Assembly (NCBI GenBank): GCA_017527415.1
Contig: JAFXQA010000014.1
Coordinates: 1-58,979, forward strand
DNA: 58,979 nt
Direction of reading: 5' to 3'
From: Bacteroidales bacterium
GTDB taxonomy: Bacteria; Bacteroidota; Bacteroidia; Bacteroidales; UBA932
The notes under the pieces are model-generated. The model was not told the origin of the DNA, ran no database searches, and was given only the letters and a program-made list of their open reading frames with translations. The translations under genes and the position numbers were made by a program. Every line of letters starts with the position of its first letter. Position 1 is the stretch's first letter. This document shows positions 47,663 through 57,191 of this stretch, piece by piece.

Positions 47663-47697
47663 ATTTGTCCGCAAATTTAAGAAATCTGCGGACAAAT
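47663..47697. promoter_or_regulatory. lysS promoter inside an inverted repeat
   Basis: TAAATTTG (minus, 47672-47679) lies within arms ATTTGTCCGCA (47663-47673) and TGCGGACAAAT (47687-47697), extended by ATTT/AAAT with one mismatch. Architecture resembles the smpB promoter palindrome with different sequence. Confidence 0.6.
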
Positions 47698-47715
47698 AAC
47701 AAGTTGACTATTTTT

Positions 47716-48306
47716 CTAGAAGTTGACTCGCAGCGACATCCCGGCGGCGGGAGTCAGGGATGAACCGACCGGAGTGACGGGAGAAGGAGTGAAGGAGAAG
47801 TACGGCTCCAGGCCGACGTTCAGGGATGCACGGGCTCCGTACATATCCTGATAATACATGTTCTTAACCTTGGCAATCTTTCCTGCATCGATGCAGGCCC
47901 AGATGCTGGTTGCCAGCGTACCGGCCAGACCAACGAGAACCCCGGTAATATGCTTCCCGGCAGCGTCCCTGTCGGAGAAACCAGTCACTGTGCCATTCCC
48001 ATCATAGACAAGATACGGCTTGAGACCATCCCAGGAATCACGGATAATCGAGGTGCAAACTGCCTCCGCTCCGACGAAAATGAATCCACGACCCACTTCG
48101 CCCATCATAATATGGCCGAGGCCGGGGGTAAAGAAGGAGAAGAACTTGGTCCAGCCAACACGATAGGGATCGATTGCCTGCTGCACATACTCTTTGGTAT
48201 CGTACATCCCCTTAAGATCTTTGTACTTCATCCCGGGAGCCACCTGGGCATTTGCCGACGCCATTGCAACCAGCGCCACCACTACAGCTATCAGAATCTT
48301 TTTCAT
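47716..48306 (-). CDS. DUF5683-like exported membrane protein
   Basis: 196 residues with a signal peptide (ILIAVVVALVAMASANAQ). FFSFFTPGLGHIMMGEVGRGFIF (about 55-77) is the proline/glycine-rich turn typical of DUF5683-type proteins, and ITGVLVGLAGTLATSIWACIDAGKIAKVKN forms a second hydrophobic helix. Function unknown. It has its own -7 box (TATATTTG, minus, 48326-48333) in the short gap after the transporter gene. Confidence 0.65.
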   Translation of the reverse strand: MKKILIAVVVALVAMASANAQVAPGMKYKDLKGMYDTKEYVQQAIDPYRVGWTKFFSFFTPGLGHIMMGEVGRGFIFVGAEAVCTSIIRDSWDGLKPYLVYDGNGTVTGFSDRDAAGKHITGVLVGLAGTLATSIWACIDAGKIAKVKNMYYQDMYGARASLNVGLEPYFSFTPSPVTPVGSSLTPAAGMSLRVNF

Positions 48307-48325
48307 AGTATGAACAATTATTCTG

Positions 48326-48333
48326 CAAATATA
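48326..48333 (-). promoter_or_regulatory. -7 box of DUF5683-like gene
   Basis: TATATTTG on the minus strand, 19 nt before the ATG at 48306. It separates this gene from the uronate operon upstream. Confidence 0.55.
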
Positions 48334-48340
48334 GCAATTT

Positions 48341-49792
48341 TTATAGTTCTATCGGCTTGTACTTGGGCACAAGGCTCTTCATGATGCTCCAGGCAAGCAG
48401 GTATGCGATGCCGCAGAAGCAGAACATGATGAAGTATCCGGCGGGTTTGCCGCTGAAGCCGAGGAAGGTAAAGGCATCGCCCATCTGCTCAGACCAAGTA
48501 AAGAGCCGGCCGGCGATCTTCTGGATGAACATCGATCCCACACCTCCGGCCATAGCGCCGATTCCGGTGACGGTCGCGATCGCGCTCTTGGGGAACATAT
48601 CGCCGATTGTGGAGAAGAGGTTCGCGCTCCATGCCTGATGCCCTGCGGCTGCGAGGCCGATCAGGATAGCAGGAATCCAAGCGGAATCGAACTTCATTCC
48701 CAAAGGCTGCGCAAGCAGGGCGCAGAGCGGGAAGAAGGCGAAGATCAGCATTGCCAGCATACGCCCGGGATAGGGGTGCATTCCCTTCTTTTCCACGAAA
48801 ATCTTGGGAAGATATCCTCCGAAGATGGAAACCACCGTAACTATCAGATACAGAGTGAATATCAGCCACTGGCCAAGGGGCGTGGTGACGGGAGCGTTGA
48901 ACTGGTTGCTGAAGTAGGAAGGAGCCCAGAAGAGGAAGAACCACCATACGCCGTCGGTGAAGAACTTGCCGGTGATGAACTGCCAGGTCTGCTTGAAAGA
49001 GAAGCACTTCCAGAGGGAGATCTGCTTTTCTTCGGTGGCGGGTTTGGCAGATGCGGCGGCCTCGGAGGCATCATCCTGATGGATGTATTCCAGCTCGGCC
49101 TCGTTCACGTGATTGCTCTTCTCAGGCTTTTCGTACATGAATGCCCAGAAGAACATCCAGATGAAGCCCAGGGCACCGATGATGATGAATGCCATCTCCC
49201 AGCCGAACTTCATAGCGAGCGGGGGTATGCAGAGAGGTGCTGCGAGAGCGCCCACGGATGCGCCTGCATTGAAGATGGAAGTCGCGAACGCACGATCCTT
49301 CTTAGGGAAGTATTCGGCCGTCACCTTGATGGCCGCGGGGAAGTTTCCGGCCTCACCGAGAGCAAGTATGCCTCGGCAGAGAAGGAAGAGATAGACGGAT
49401 GTAGTGGATATCGCCAGGGCGACGTTGGATGCCACCTCCATGCCCCTCAGGGCTACGAGGTTCTCACCCACGATCAGGCCGGTAGCCCAGCCGCAGGCGG
49501 CGTGCAGGCAGGCGCCCGCAGACCATACTCCGATGGCGATGAGATAACCCTTCTTGGTACCCATCCAGTCCACGAACTTGCCCGCGAACAGGCATGCGAT
49601 GGCGTAGAAAATGGAGAAGAAGGCGGTAATAGTGCCGTAGTTGTCGTCTGTCCAGTGGAACTCGGGTTTGATGAAGTTCTCGTAGGTCAGCGAAAGCACC
49701 TGGCGGTCGAGGTAGTTGACGGTCGTCGCCACGAACAGCAGCGAGCAAAGCCACCAGCGCCAGTTGGTCATCAGTTTGGATTGTGTACTCAT
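48341..49792 (-). CDS. exuT: MFS hexuronate transporter (ExuT-like)
   Basis: 483 residues, 12 predicted helices. Anion:cation symporter subfamily, with NYLDRQVLSLTYENFIK after helix 1, FVDWMGTKKGYLIAIGVWS in loop 2-3, and GEAGNFPAAIKVTAEYFPKKDRAFATSIFNAGASVGA in helix 4-5, all close to ExuT/GudP transporters. Predicted to import galacturonate and/or glucuronate. It shares its first base with the KDPG aldolase stop region, so it is the distal gene of the uronate operon. Confidence 0.88.
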   Translation of the reverse strand: MSTQSKLMTNWRWWLCSLLFVATTVNYLDRQVLSLTYENFIKPEFHWTDDNYGTITAFFSIFYAIACLFAGKFVDWMGTKKGYLIAIGVWSAGACLHAACGWATGLIVGENLVALRGMEVASNVALAISTTSVYLFLLCRGILALGEAGNFPAAIKVTAEYFPKKDRAFATSIFNAGASVGALAAPLCIPPLAMKFGWEMAFIIIGALGFIWMFFWAFMYEKPEKSNHVNEAELEYIHQDDASEAAASAKPATEEKQISLWKCFSFKQTWQFITGKFFTDGVWWFFLFWAPSYFSNQFNAPVTTPLGQWLIFTLYLIVTVVSIFGGYLPKIFVEKKGMHPYPGRMLAMLIFAFFPLCALLAQPLGMKFDSAWIPAILIGLAAAGHQAWSANLFSTIGDMFPKSAIATVTGIGAMAGGVGSMFIQKIAGRLFTWSEQMGDAFTFLGFSGKPAGYFIMFCFCGIAYLLAWSIMKSLVPKYKPIEL

Positions 49793-50457
49793 TATCTAAC
49801 TTCTTTAACTATTTTCAATGCATCTGCGCAGAGCGCGGAAATCTTGTCCCAGTCGCCGGCGGCGATGGCATCTTTGGGGAAGAGGTTGCTGCCCATTCCG
49901 ACGCAGTAAACGCCGGCCTTGAACCAGCCTTCGAGGTTCTCGAGGGTGGGTTTCACGCCGCCGGTGACCATCAGCTTGCTCCAGGGCATGGGGGCACGGA
50001 GGCCCTTCACGAAGGCAGGCCCGAGCACATCGCCGGGGAAGACCTTGCAAAGGTCGCAGCCGGCTTCCTGGGCCGCACCCACCTCACTCACGCTGCCGCA
50101 ACCGGGAGCATAGGGAATGTTCCTGCGGTTGCAGATGGGAGCGATGGCGGGATTGAAGAGAGGCCCTACCACGAAGTTCGCACCCAGTTGGATGTATATC
50201 GATGCCGTGCCGGGATCCACCACAGAACCGGCTCCCAGAATCATCCCGGGAAGTTCTGCGACGGCATATTTCGACAATTCCTTGAACACTTCCTGTGCGT
50301 GGTCGCCGCGATTGGCGAATTCGAAAGCGCGGATACCGCCTTCGTAGCAGGCTTTCAGCACATTCTTGGAAACCTCAACGTCGCCATTGTAGAAAACGGG
50401 CACAATCCCGGTTTCCCCAATAGCTGTCAGCACCTGTATTTTATCGTACTTTGCCAT
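49792..50457 (-). CDS. kdgA: KDPG / 4-hydroxy-2-oxoglutarate aldolase
   Basis: 221 residues. Cleaves 2-keto-3-deoxy-6-phosphogluconate to pyruvate and glyceraldehyde-3-P. The Schiff-base Lys is in [10 protein letters not shown], the catalytic Glu in [13 protein letters not shown], and [13 protein letters not shown] is the substrate-phosphate loop region. The ATG at 50457 is used; an upstream Met lies in the preceding gene's end. Last metabolic step of the cluster. Confidence 0.93.
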   Translation of the reverse strand: MAKYDKIQVLTAIGETGIVPVFYNGDVEVSKNVLKACYEGGIRAFEFANRGDHAQEVFKELSKYAVAELPGMILGAGSVVDPGTASIYIQLGANFVVGPLFNPAIAPICNRRNIPYAPGCGSVSEVGAAQEAGCDLCKVFPGDVLGPAFVKGLRAPMPWSKLMVTGGVKPTLENLEGWFKAGVYCVGMGSNLFPKDAIAAGDWDKISALCADALKIVKEVR

Positions 50458-50458
50458 A

Positions 50459-51298
50459 CTAAACACCCCCGAATGCACTGTAACCGCCGTCTACCGGAAT
50501 CACGATGCCGGTAACGAAAGATGAGATATCGCTGAGCAGGTAGAGCATGGTCCCCACCAGGTCTTCGGGCTCGCCGAATTTGTGGGTAGGAGTGTTGGCG
50601 ATGATCTTCTTTCCGCGGGGTTTAAGCGCACCTGTAGCTTCGTCGGTAAGCAGGAAACGGTTCTGGTCGGTGAGGAAGAAACCGGGCGCAATGGCGTTGC
50701 AGCGTATGCCGAGCTGGGCCACGTGCACTGCATACCACTGGGTGAAGTTGTTGATGGAACCCTTGGCTGCGGAATATGCGGGAATCTTCGTCAGGGGGCG
50801 GAAAGCGTTCATCGAAGAGATGTTCAGCACCACGCCCTTCTTAGCCTCGATCATATCGGTGGTGAACACCATTGTCGCGAGCAGCGTGCCCTTGAAATTC
50901 AGGTCATAGACGAACTGGAAGCCCTCCATGTCGAGCCCGTAGAAGCTCTGGGCCAGGTCGGTGTCGGCATCCATCTGCTCCACGGCGCAGGTCGCCTTGG
51001 GAGAGTTGCCTCCGGCGCAATTGATGAGGATGTCGATCTTGCCGAGTTCCTTGTGGATAAGGTCGCGTGCGGCAACCAATGCCTCTTTGTCGAGGGTGCT
51101 GGCGCTGATGCCGAGGCACTTCACACCAAATTCCTTCGCTATTTCCTCGCCTTTGGCGGGGTTGTCCTTGCTGCGGCTGATGACCGCGAGGTTGACTCCG
51201 GCTTCCGCAAGACCACGGGTGAGGGCCATGCCCAGCACACCGAATCCTCCGGTGATGACGCAGTTGCGTCCTTTCAGGTCTTCGAATGAATATTTCAT
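50459..51298 (-). CDS. SDR-family D-mannonate oxidoreductase (fructuronate reductase)
   Basis: 279 residues. The short-chain dehydrogenase signature is [19 protein letters not shown] (NAD(P) loop), [10 protein letters not shown], and the YSAAKGS active site Tyr-X3-Lys with ISSMNAF serine. In Bacteroidetes and Thermotoga this SDR type stands in for UxuB, reducing D-fructuronate to D-mannonate; that substrate is inferred from context. Two nt from kdgA and 3 nt from uxaE. Confidence 0.82.
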   Translation of the reverse strand: MKYSFEDLKGRNCVITGGFGVLGMALTRGLAEAGVNLAVISRSKDNPAKGEEIAKEFGVKCLGISASTLDKEALVAARDLIHKELGKIDILINCAGGNSPKATCAVEQMDADTDLAQSFYGLDMEGFQFVYDLNFKGTLLATMVFTTDMIEAKKGVVLNISSMNAFRPLTKIPAYSAAKGSINNFTQWYAVHVAQLGIRCNAIAPGFFLTDQNRFLLTDEATGALKPRGKKIIANTPTHKFGEPEDLVGTMLYLLSDISSFVTGIVIPVDGGYSAFGGV

Positions 51299-51301
51299 AA
51301 C

Positions 51302-52444
51302 TTACTTACTGAATAATCTGGCAATGTGGCGGTCGCAGAGGTTTGCGGTGATCTGCTCGCCTATCACGTCGGTATGCTTCTCCAGAGCCGGTAGGAATTC
51401 GTCCGCGAGCTCCGCCGCGATCTTGTAGCTCACATGGATGAGCTGGCGGAAAGAAGGATTGTAGAGGGGATCCTCCTGGTTGTGGCGCATGGTGCGGGCG
51501 TAAGTGTCCGCATCCCACTTCGCAACTTCTTCAGGAGTAGGGAGTTTGGTGGTGTCCACGTCGATGACGGTGGCATATGGAACAGTGAGTTCCGCCATAC
51601 GCCCAAGGGCGTTCACATATATCTTCTTGGCAAGCTCCAGCGCTGCGGGATCAGCAACCGCGAGGCCGATGTTCTCTTCCAGCCAGGTGGTGCCTGCGGT
51701 CTTGATGTGTATGCCCTTGTCGTGCTTGCGGATCAGGCGGCCCATGATGGGATAGATGCTGAACTTGTCCGATCCGGAGTGGATGGAAAGCTTCAGGTTC
51801 TCGGGAAGGCCGTATTCGCGGACGGCCTCTTCAATTACCAGCAGGTCCTGCTCGAACTCACGCTCGAAACGTGCGAGGTCCCCCCGGTAGTCCACACCCT
51901 TGTTGAAACGGCCGGTGAACTTAGGAGCAATGGTCTGCACGGGGATACCCTCACGGGCGATCTCGCGGAGGATGTACCTCAACTCCTCGGGGGTCTGGGC
52001 CTCGTCCACCTCGTCCATCGATACCTCGGTCACGAAGTTGTCCGCGCCCTTCTTCTCCGCGATGTGGCGGTAGATGCGGCCGGCCTCCTTGATTGCAGGG
52101 AGGAACCTTTCTTCCATGCTGCCGCTCTTGCCGATGTAGTCGGCCACGTCGATGGTGAAGAAGTCGGATGAGTCGATGAAACGGTCGACATTGGTGAGGT
52201 TGATGTGGTCTGCGTCCACGAAGTACTGGCCCTTGTAGTTCAGGGCCTTGACGGCCGCGTCGGCCTCGGCACGGGTCTCGGCGGGCTCGGTGCCCACGAT
52301 CTGGTGCTCGCGGTTGCTCTTGTTCCAAACGGGCACGAAGTGCACTCCGAAGCGCTCTTCCGCCTCGATGAGGGCCTTCAGCTGGTTGATGCCTTCATGG
52401 GCGAAACGGTCGCCCACTCCGAATGAGTATTTTCCTATTGTCAT
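51302..52444 (-). CDS. uxaE: Tagaturonate epimerase UxaE
   Basis: 380 residues. Family of tagaturonate/fructuronate epimerases: MTIGKYSFGVGDRFAHEGINQ at the N-terminus, YFVDADHINLTNVDRF, TEVSMDEVDEAQTPEE and LKLSIHSGSDKFSIYPIMGR are the conserved blocks with His/Asp/Glu metal ligands. It converts D-tagaturonate (from galacturonate) to D-fructuronate, so both uronates can share one downstream route. The ATG at 52444 is taken since the conserved N-terminus begins there. Confidence 0.85.
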   Translation of the reverse strand: MTIGKYSFGVGDRFAHEGINQLKALIEAEERFGVHFVPVWNKSNREHQIVGTEPAETRAEADAAVKALNYKGQYFVDADHINLTNVDRFIDSSDFFTIDVADYIGKSGSMEERFLPAIKEAGRIYRHIAEKKGADNFVTEVSMDEVDEAQTPEELRYILREIAREGIPVQTIAPKFTGRFNKGVDYRGDLARFEREFEQDLLVIEEAVREYGLPENLKLSIHSGSDKFSIYPIMGRLIRKHDKGIHIKTAGTTWLEENIGLAVADPAALELAKKIYVNALGRMAELTVPYATVIDVDTTKLPTPEEVAKWDADTYARTMRHNQEDPLYNPSFRQLIHVSYKIAAELADEFLPALEKHTDVIGEQITANLCDRHIARLFSK

Positions 52445-52448
52445 GATT

Positions 52449-53906
52449 CTATGCGTTATATGTGGTTGAAATCGTATCTCCGCCGTGGCCAGTCCAGTTG
52501 GTGTGGAAGAATTCTCCGCGGGGTTTGTCGGTACGCTCATAGGTATGGGCGCCGAAGAAGTCGCGCTGCGCCTGGAGAAGGTTCGCGGGCAGGCGATCGG
52601 TGCGGTATCCGTCGTAGTACTGCAGACCTGCGGTCATGCAGGGGGCGGGCACGCCGTTCTGCATAGCAGTGCAGAGCACGTTGCGCCATCCCTGTTGGGC
52701 TTCTGCGAGCTTGCCGCTGAAATAAGGATCGAGCAGGATGTTGGCGATGGCGGGATTCTTGTCGAATGCCTCCTTGATCTTGCCGAGGAACACGCTGCGG
52801 ATGATGCATCCGCCCCTCCACATGAGGGCGATTCCACCGTAGTTAAGATTCCAGCCGTATTCTTTTGCAGCGGCGCGCATCAGGGCATAACCCTGGGCGT
52901 AAGAGACCACCTTGGCAGCAAACAGGGCCTTGCGGAGATCTTCCAGGAAAGCGGCACGGTTCCCGGTGAACTTTGCAGGTTTGGGGCCTTCAAGTATCCT
53001 GGATGCGGCCACGCGTTCCTCCTTCTGTGCTGAGAGGCAGCGGGCAAACACAGACTCCCCTATCAGCGTGAGCGGCACGCCCTGGTCGAGGGCGGCGATG
53101 GCGGTCCATTTGCCGGTGCCTTTCTGGCCGGCAGTGTCGAGAATATAGTCCAGCACATAGCGGCCGTCCTCATCCTTTTTGGCAAGGATGTCGCGGGTAA
53201 TCTCCACCAGGTAGCTGTCCAGATCGCCCTTGTTCCACTCTGCGAAGGTCTCGTGCATCTCTTCGTTACTCATGCCCAGGATGTCTTTCATTATCTGGTA
53301 GCATTCGCAGATGAGCTGTATGTCTCCGTATTCGATGCCGTTGTGAACCATCTTCACAAAGTGGCCGGCGCCGCCTTCTCCCACCCAGTCGCAGCAGGGG
53401 GAACCATCCGCCACCTTGGCGCAGATGCCCTGGAAGATGGGTTTGACGTGGGGCCATGCAGCGGGAGATCCGCCGGGCATCATCGAAGGACCCTTGAGGG
53501 CGCCTTCCTCACCGCCGGAAACACCGGTGCCTATGTAGAGGAGGCCTTTGCTCTCCACGTACGCAGTGCGACGGGCGGTATCCGGGAAGTGGGAATTGCC
53601 GCCGTCGATGATGATGTCGCCGGAATCCAGCACGGGAATGAGTTTCTCAATGAAATCATCCACAGCCTGGCCTGCCTTCACCATCAGGAACACCCTGCGA
53701 GGAGCTTTCAGCGAGCCAACGAAATCCTCCAGGGAACGGGCTCCGTAGATGTTCTTGTCCTTTCCGCGGCCTTCCATGAATTTATCCACCTTTTCTACGG
53801 TACGGTTGAAAACGCTGACGCGGAAGCCTTTGCTTTCCATATTCAGCACAAGGTTCTCGCCCATTACGGCGAGGCCTATAAGTCCAATATCTGACAATTG
53901 TTTCAT
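52449..53906 (-). CDS. gnd: 6-phosphogluconate dehydrogenase, decarboxylating
   Basis: 485 residues, standard for the dimeric enzyme. NADP loop IGLAVMGENLVLNMES, substrate motif GVSGGEEGALKGPSMMPGG, catalytic block GGAGHFVKMVHNGIEYGDIQ (Lys, Asn) and the C-terminal TYERTDKPRGEFFHTNWTG. It makes ribulose-5-P in the pentose phosphate pathway. Its place inside a uronate operon suggests it is co-induced with uronate use, giving NADPH. Four nt from uxaE and 6 nt from the kinase gene. Confidence 0.96.
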   Translation of the reverse strand: MKQLSDIGLIGLAVMGENLVLNMESKGFRVSVFNRTVEKVDKFMEGRGKDKNIYGARSLEDFVGSLKAPRRVFLMVKAGQAVDDFIEKLIPVLDSGDIIIDGGNSHFPDTARRTAYVESKGLLYIGTGVSGGEEGALKGPSMMPGGSPAAWPHVKPIFQGICAKVADGSPCCDWVGEGGAGHFVKMVHNGIEYGDIQLICECYQIMKDILGMSNEEMHETFAEWNKGDLDSYLVEITRDILAKKDEDGRYVLDYILDTAGQKGTGKWTAIAALDQGVPLTLIGESVFARCLSAQKEERVAASRILEGPKPAKFTGNRAAFLEDLRKALFAAKVVSYAQGYALMRAAAKEYGWNLNYGGIALMWRGGCIIRSVFLGKIKEAFDKNPAIANILLDPYFSGKLAEAQQGWRNVLCTAMQNGVPAPCMTAGLQYYDGYRTDRLPANLLQAQRDFFGAHTYERTDKPRGEFFHTNWTGHGGDTISTTYNA

Positions 53907-53912
53907 ATCTGT

Positions 53913-54986
53913 TTACCTTTTAACTCTTGCATTGCCCTTCCAGACACTCCAGACCTGATCTTCGTCGGCAGGCTGGGCATAGTCGGTAAGGAAAGTGGTG
54001 GCCAGTGCGCCGGTGGCCCATCCGAACTGTATCCATTTCTCGCTCTCCCAGCCCTTGAGGATGGAGTAGAGCAAACCTCCCACAAAACCATCGCCGCCGC
54101 CGATGCGGTCCAGGACGTGGATTTCGCGGGGCTCGACCACATGCCATGTGTCACCTTCGAGCATGATGGCGCCCCAGTTGTGGCTGTTGGTATTGTTGAC
54201 CTGACGCAGAGTGGTGGCGAACACCTGGGCGTTAGGATACTGCTTCTTCACGCGGCGGATCATCTCCTTGAAGCCCTCGATCTTGGCTGCTATATCCTTA
54301 CCGCCGGCCTCGGGACCTTCGATGCCCAGGCAAAGCTGGAAGTCCTCTTCGTTGCCGATCAGGATATCCGCCACCGAGCATATCTCGGAGAAAATGTCGT
54401 GGAGTTCCTTCTCACGGCCCTCCCAGAAGGATGCACGGAAGTTGAGGTCGAAGCTGATGCGCGAGCCATACTTTTTGGCGGCGCGGGCGATTTCGAGGCA
54501 GAAGCGTCCGGTATCGGGGCTGAGGGCTGCGATGAGGCCGGACATATGAACTATCTGCACTCCCTCCTGGCCGAAGATGCGGTCGAGGTCGAAATCTTTC
54601 ACATTCAGCAGCCTGCCCACCTCACCGGCACGGTCGTTCCACACGCGAGGGCCGCGGGAACCGTATCCGCTGTCAGCGATGTTGATCTGATGCCTGTATC
54701 CCCAGGGGCCTCCCTGAGGCACTTCAGGGCCTTCGAAATCCATTCCGCGGGAGCGGAGATTGTTCTTGATGAATGTTGCGAAGGGATTGCCCTGCACGAA
54801 GGCAGTGAGCACCTTCACGGGCATCCCCAGATATGATGCGATGCTGGCAACGTTGGTCTCGGCGCTGGTGGCGTAGAGATGCAGCACATCGCTGCACTGA
54901 ACGGGCTGGCCGCTCTCAGGGGTCACGCGCAGGCCCATACTGGTGGGCACGAGGAGCGCATACTTGCAATTCTGCTTAAGTTCCAT
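53913..54986 (-). CDS. PfkB-family sugar kinase 1 (KDG kinase candidate)
   Basis: 357 residues. Ribokinase fold with catalytic motif RIGGGDGFVGGLLYSIL (the Asp base), nucleotide-binding VFATTLRQVNNTNSHNWGA and ISFDLNFRASFWEGREKEL. Phosphorylates a sugar acid, with 2-keto-3-deoxygluconate the obvious candidate in this operon. It lacks the usual clean N-terminal GEIMLRL signature seen in its neighbour and starts MELKQNCKYALLVPTSMGLRVTPE, so its substrate could differ. Confidence 0.8.
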   Translation of the reverse strand: MELKQNCKYALLVPTSMGLRVTPESGQPVQCSDVLHLYATSAETNVASIASYLGMPVKVLTAFVQGNPFATFIKNNLRSRGMDFEGPEVPQGGPWGYRHQINIADSGYGSRGPRVWNDRAGEVGRLLNVKDFDLDRIFGQEGVQIVHMSGLIAALSPDTGRFCLEIARAAKKYGSRISFDLNFRASFWEGREKELHDIFSEICSVADILIGNEEDFQLCLGIEGPEAGGKDIAAKIEGFKEMIRRVKKQYPNAQVFATTLRQVNNTNSHNWGAIMLEGDTWHVVEPREIHVLDRIGGGDGFVGGLLYSILKGWESEKWIQFGWATGALATTFLTDYAQPADEDQVWSVWKGNARVKR

Positions 54987-54992
54987 ATTTTG

Positions 54993-56030
54993 TTATCTTG
55001 ATACTCTTCCGGATCCGTCGCCCTTCATCAGGTTCTCCACCTCGGCGACGGTGACGAGGTTGAAGTCTCCGTAAATCGTGTGCTTGAGACAGGAGGCAGC
55101 GACAGCAAAGTCCAGGGCCTTCTGGTCGTCTTTATAGGTGAGCAGGCCGTAGATGAGCCCGCCCATAAAGGAATCTCCGCCGCCTACCCGGTCCACTATG
55201 TGAGTGATGTCGTAGCGGGGGGATTCATAAAGAGTGGTGCCGTTCCAAAGCACTCCTCCCCAGGTATTGTGGTTGGCATTGATGCTTCCGCGAAGGGTGA
55301 TGATCACTTTCTTCGCACGGGAGAAGCGCGCCATGAGCTGCTCTCCCACGCTCTGGAACCGGGCCTGGTCGATGGCACCGCCCGTTGCAGTTACGTCGAA
55401 ACCCTCCGGCTTGATACCGAACACTTTTTCAGCATCTTCTTCGTTGCCGAGGATGATGTCGGAGCATGCGACGAGTTCGGGCATGACCTCGCCGGCCTTC
55501 TTGCCGTATTTCCAGAGGTTCTTGCGGTAGTTGAGGTCGCAAGAGACGGTGACGCCAAGACGGTTGGCGGCCCTGCATGCCTCAAGGCAGACTTCAGCAG
55601 CGCCCCGACTGATGGCGGGAGTAATGCCGGTCCAATGAAACCAATCGGCACCCTCGAACACCTTGTCCCAGTCTATCATTCCCGGTTCAATTTCGGAGAT
55701 GGCGGAATGGGCGCGGTCGTAAACGACCTTGCTGGGGCGCGCCACGGCGCCGGTCTCAAGGAAATAAATGCCGAGGCGCTCACCTCCCGTGATGCTGAAC
55801 CCCGTGCCGACCCCGTACTTGTGAAGAGTCGAAATGCAAGCACGTGCAATGTCGTTGTCGGGAAAACGGCTGACGAATTCGACATCCAAACCATAGTTGG
55901 CGAGAGAAACCGCAACGTTGGCCTCACCGCCTCCGAAATTAACGTTCAGGGAATCTGCCTGGCCGAAGCGAAGATAGCCCGGAGTGGAGAGCCGGAGCAT
56001 GATCTCGCCGAAAGTGATTATTCTGGGCAT
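54993..56030 (-). CDS. kdgK: PfkB-family sugar kinase 2 (2-dehydro-3-deoxygluconokinase)
   Basis: 345 residues from the ATG at 56030. ITFGEIMLRLSTPGYLRFGQ and NFGGGEANVAVSLANYG are KdgK-type N-terminal motifs; DRVGGGDSFMGGLIYGLL carries the catalytic Asp. More canonical as KDG kinase than its neighbour. First gene of the minus-strand uronate operon; its promoter (TAAATTTG, minus, 56052-56059) faces the divergent LacI regulator. Confidence 0.85.
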   Translation of the reverse strand: MPRIITFGEIMLRLSTPGYLRFGQADSLNVNFGGGEANVAVSLANYGLDVEFVSRFPDNDIARACISTLHKYGVGTGFSITGGERLGIYFLETGAVARPSKVVYDRAHSAISEIEPGMIDWDKVFEGADWFHWTGITPAISRGAAEVCLEACRAANRLGVTVSCDLNYRKNLWKYGKKAGEVMPELVACSDIILGNEEDAEKVFGIKPEGFDVTATGGAIDQARFQSVGEQLMARFSRAKKVIITLRGSINANHNTWGGVLWNGTTLYESPRYDITHIVDRVGGGDSFMGGLIYGLLTYKDDQKALDFAVAASCLKHTIYGDFNLVTVAEVENLMKGDGSGRVSR

Positions 56031-56051
56031 GATACTATTAATAATAACGTA

Positions 56052-56111
56052 CAAATTTAACATTTTTTTTCTTTTCCGTGCACGGTAACGGAAAAAATAT
56101 TACTATATTTG
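56052..56111. promoter_or_regulatory. Divergent kdgK/LacI promoter with candidate operator
   Basis: Minus -7 box TAAATTTG (56052-56059), plus -7 box TATATTTG (56104-56111). Between them lies CCGTGCACGG (56076-56085), a perfect palindrome, within TTTTCCGT...ACGGAAAA. Its position and symmetry suit binding by the adjacent LacI-family regulator. Confidence 0.6.
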
Positions 56112-56138
56112 AAAACAATTATAGAAGCACATAGAATC

Positions 56139-57191
56139 ATGGAAAACAAGCAGAAAATCACCATCAAGGATATTGCCCGTATGACCGGCCTTTCCAAAGG
56201 CACGGTGGACCGTGTGCTGCACAACCGCGAGGGTGTGTCCAGGAAAAGTTACTCAAAGGTGATGAAGGTCATAGAAGAACTCGGTTATGAGCCCAATATC
56301 TATGCCTCGCTGCTTGCGCAGAAAAAAGAGCGGATAGTTTTGGTGCTTCTGCCCAAATATGAACCCGGTGAGTTCTGGGAACTGACGGAAGAGGGTATCA
56401 CCGAGAGTTCGGAAAGCGCCGGCAATCTTGGCGTAAAAGTTGAGAAAGTGGACTACGACCAGTATGACATCGAATCTTTCCGCAACGCATGCAAGAAGGC
56501 CCTTTCACTGAAACCATCCGGCGTAGTGCTCGCGCCCATGTTCAGGAACGAGACTCTGGTCTTCGTGGACAAGCTAAACACCCTGGGCATTCCGTTCGTC
56601 TATATCGACACTAAACTGGAGTCCAATTCCTACCTTGCCTATTTCGGCATGCCAACCTATCAGAGCGGATACCTCTGCGCCCACATATTGACCGATGAGC
56701 AAGATCCAAAGGAAGTGGCGATAGTCCGCATCCAACGGGATAAATTCGGCAAATCAGACCCTACGATCAACCGCCGTGAGGGCTTCATGGACTATATAGC
56801 AGAGCACTTCCCCGCATGCACTCCCTATAATATCTTCATCAATCCCAACAAACCTGAAGAGATTGATTCCACACTTGAGCAGTTCTTCTCCGAACATCCG
56901 GACGTACGTCATATAGCGATGTTCAATTCCCGAATCTACCTGATTACTTCCTTCCTTGGCAAACATCCGGAAAAGAAATACCGCGTGGTTGGATTTGACA
57001 ACCTCGCGGCAAATATTAAAGCTCTTAAGGACGGACTTGTTACCTGCCTCATCGCCCAGCGCCCGGGAGACCAGGCCCACAGGGCTATCAGCGCCCTCAC
57101 AGATCTGCTGGTTTTCGGCCGTGAGCCATCCGGACGGGACAATTTCATGCCCATGGATGTGCTCACACGCTATAACGCAGAGTACTACTAG
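56139..57191 (+). CDS. LacI-family transcriptional regulator of uronate genes
   Basis: 350 residues. N-terminal helix-turn-helix TIKDIARMTGLSKGTVDRVL with hinge GYEPNIYASLLAQKK, then a periplasmic-binding-protein-like effector domain (IVLVLLPKYEPGEFWEL ... YRVVGFDNLAANIKALKDGLVTCLIAQRPG). Probably senses a uronate intermediate and controls the divergent kdgK operon and itself. The ATG at 56139 (MENKQKIT) is chosen because the HTH follows directly. Its TAG overlaps the stop of the convergent uxaC gene. Confidence 0.87.
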   Translation: MENKQKITIKDIARMTGLSKGTVDRVLHNREGVSRKSYSKVMKVIEELGYEPNIYASLLAQKKERIVLVLLPKYEPGEFWELTEEGITESSESAGNLGVKVEKVDYDQYDIESFRNACKKALSLKPSGVVLAPMFRNETLVFVDKLNTLGIPFVYIDTKLESNSYLAYFGMPTYQSGYLCAHILTDEQDPKEVAIVRIQRDKFGKSDPTINRREGFMDYIAEHFPACTPYNIFINPNKPEEIDSTLEQFFSEHPDVRHIAMFNSRIYLITSFLGKHPEKKYRVVGFDNLAANIKALKDGLVTCLIAQRPGDQAHRAISALTDLLVFGREPSGRDNFMPMDVLTRYNAEYY

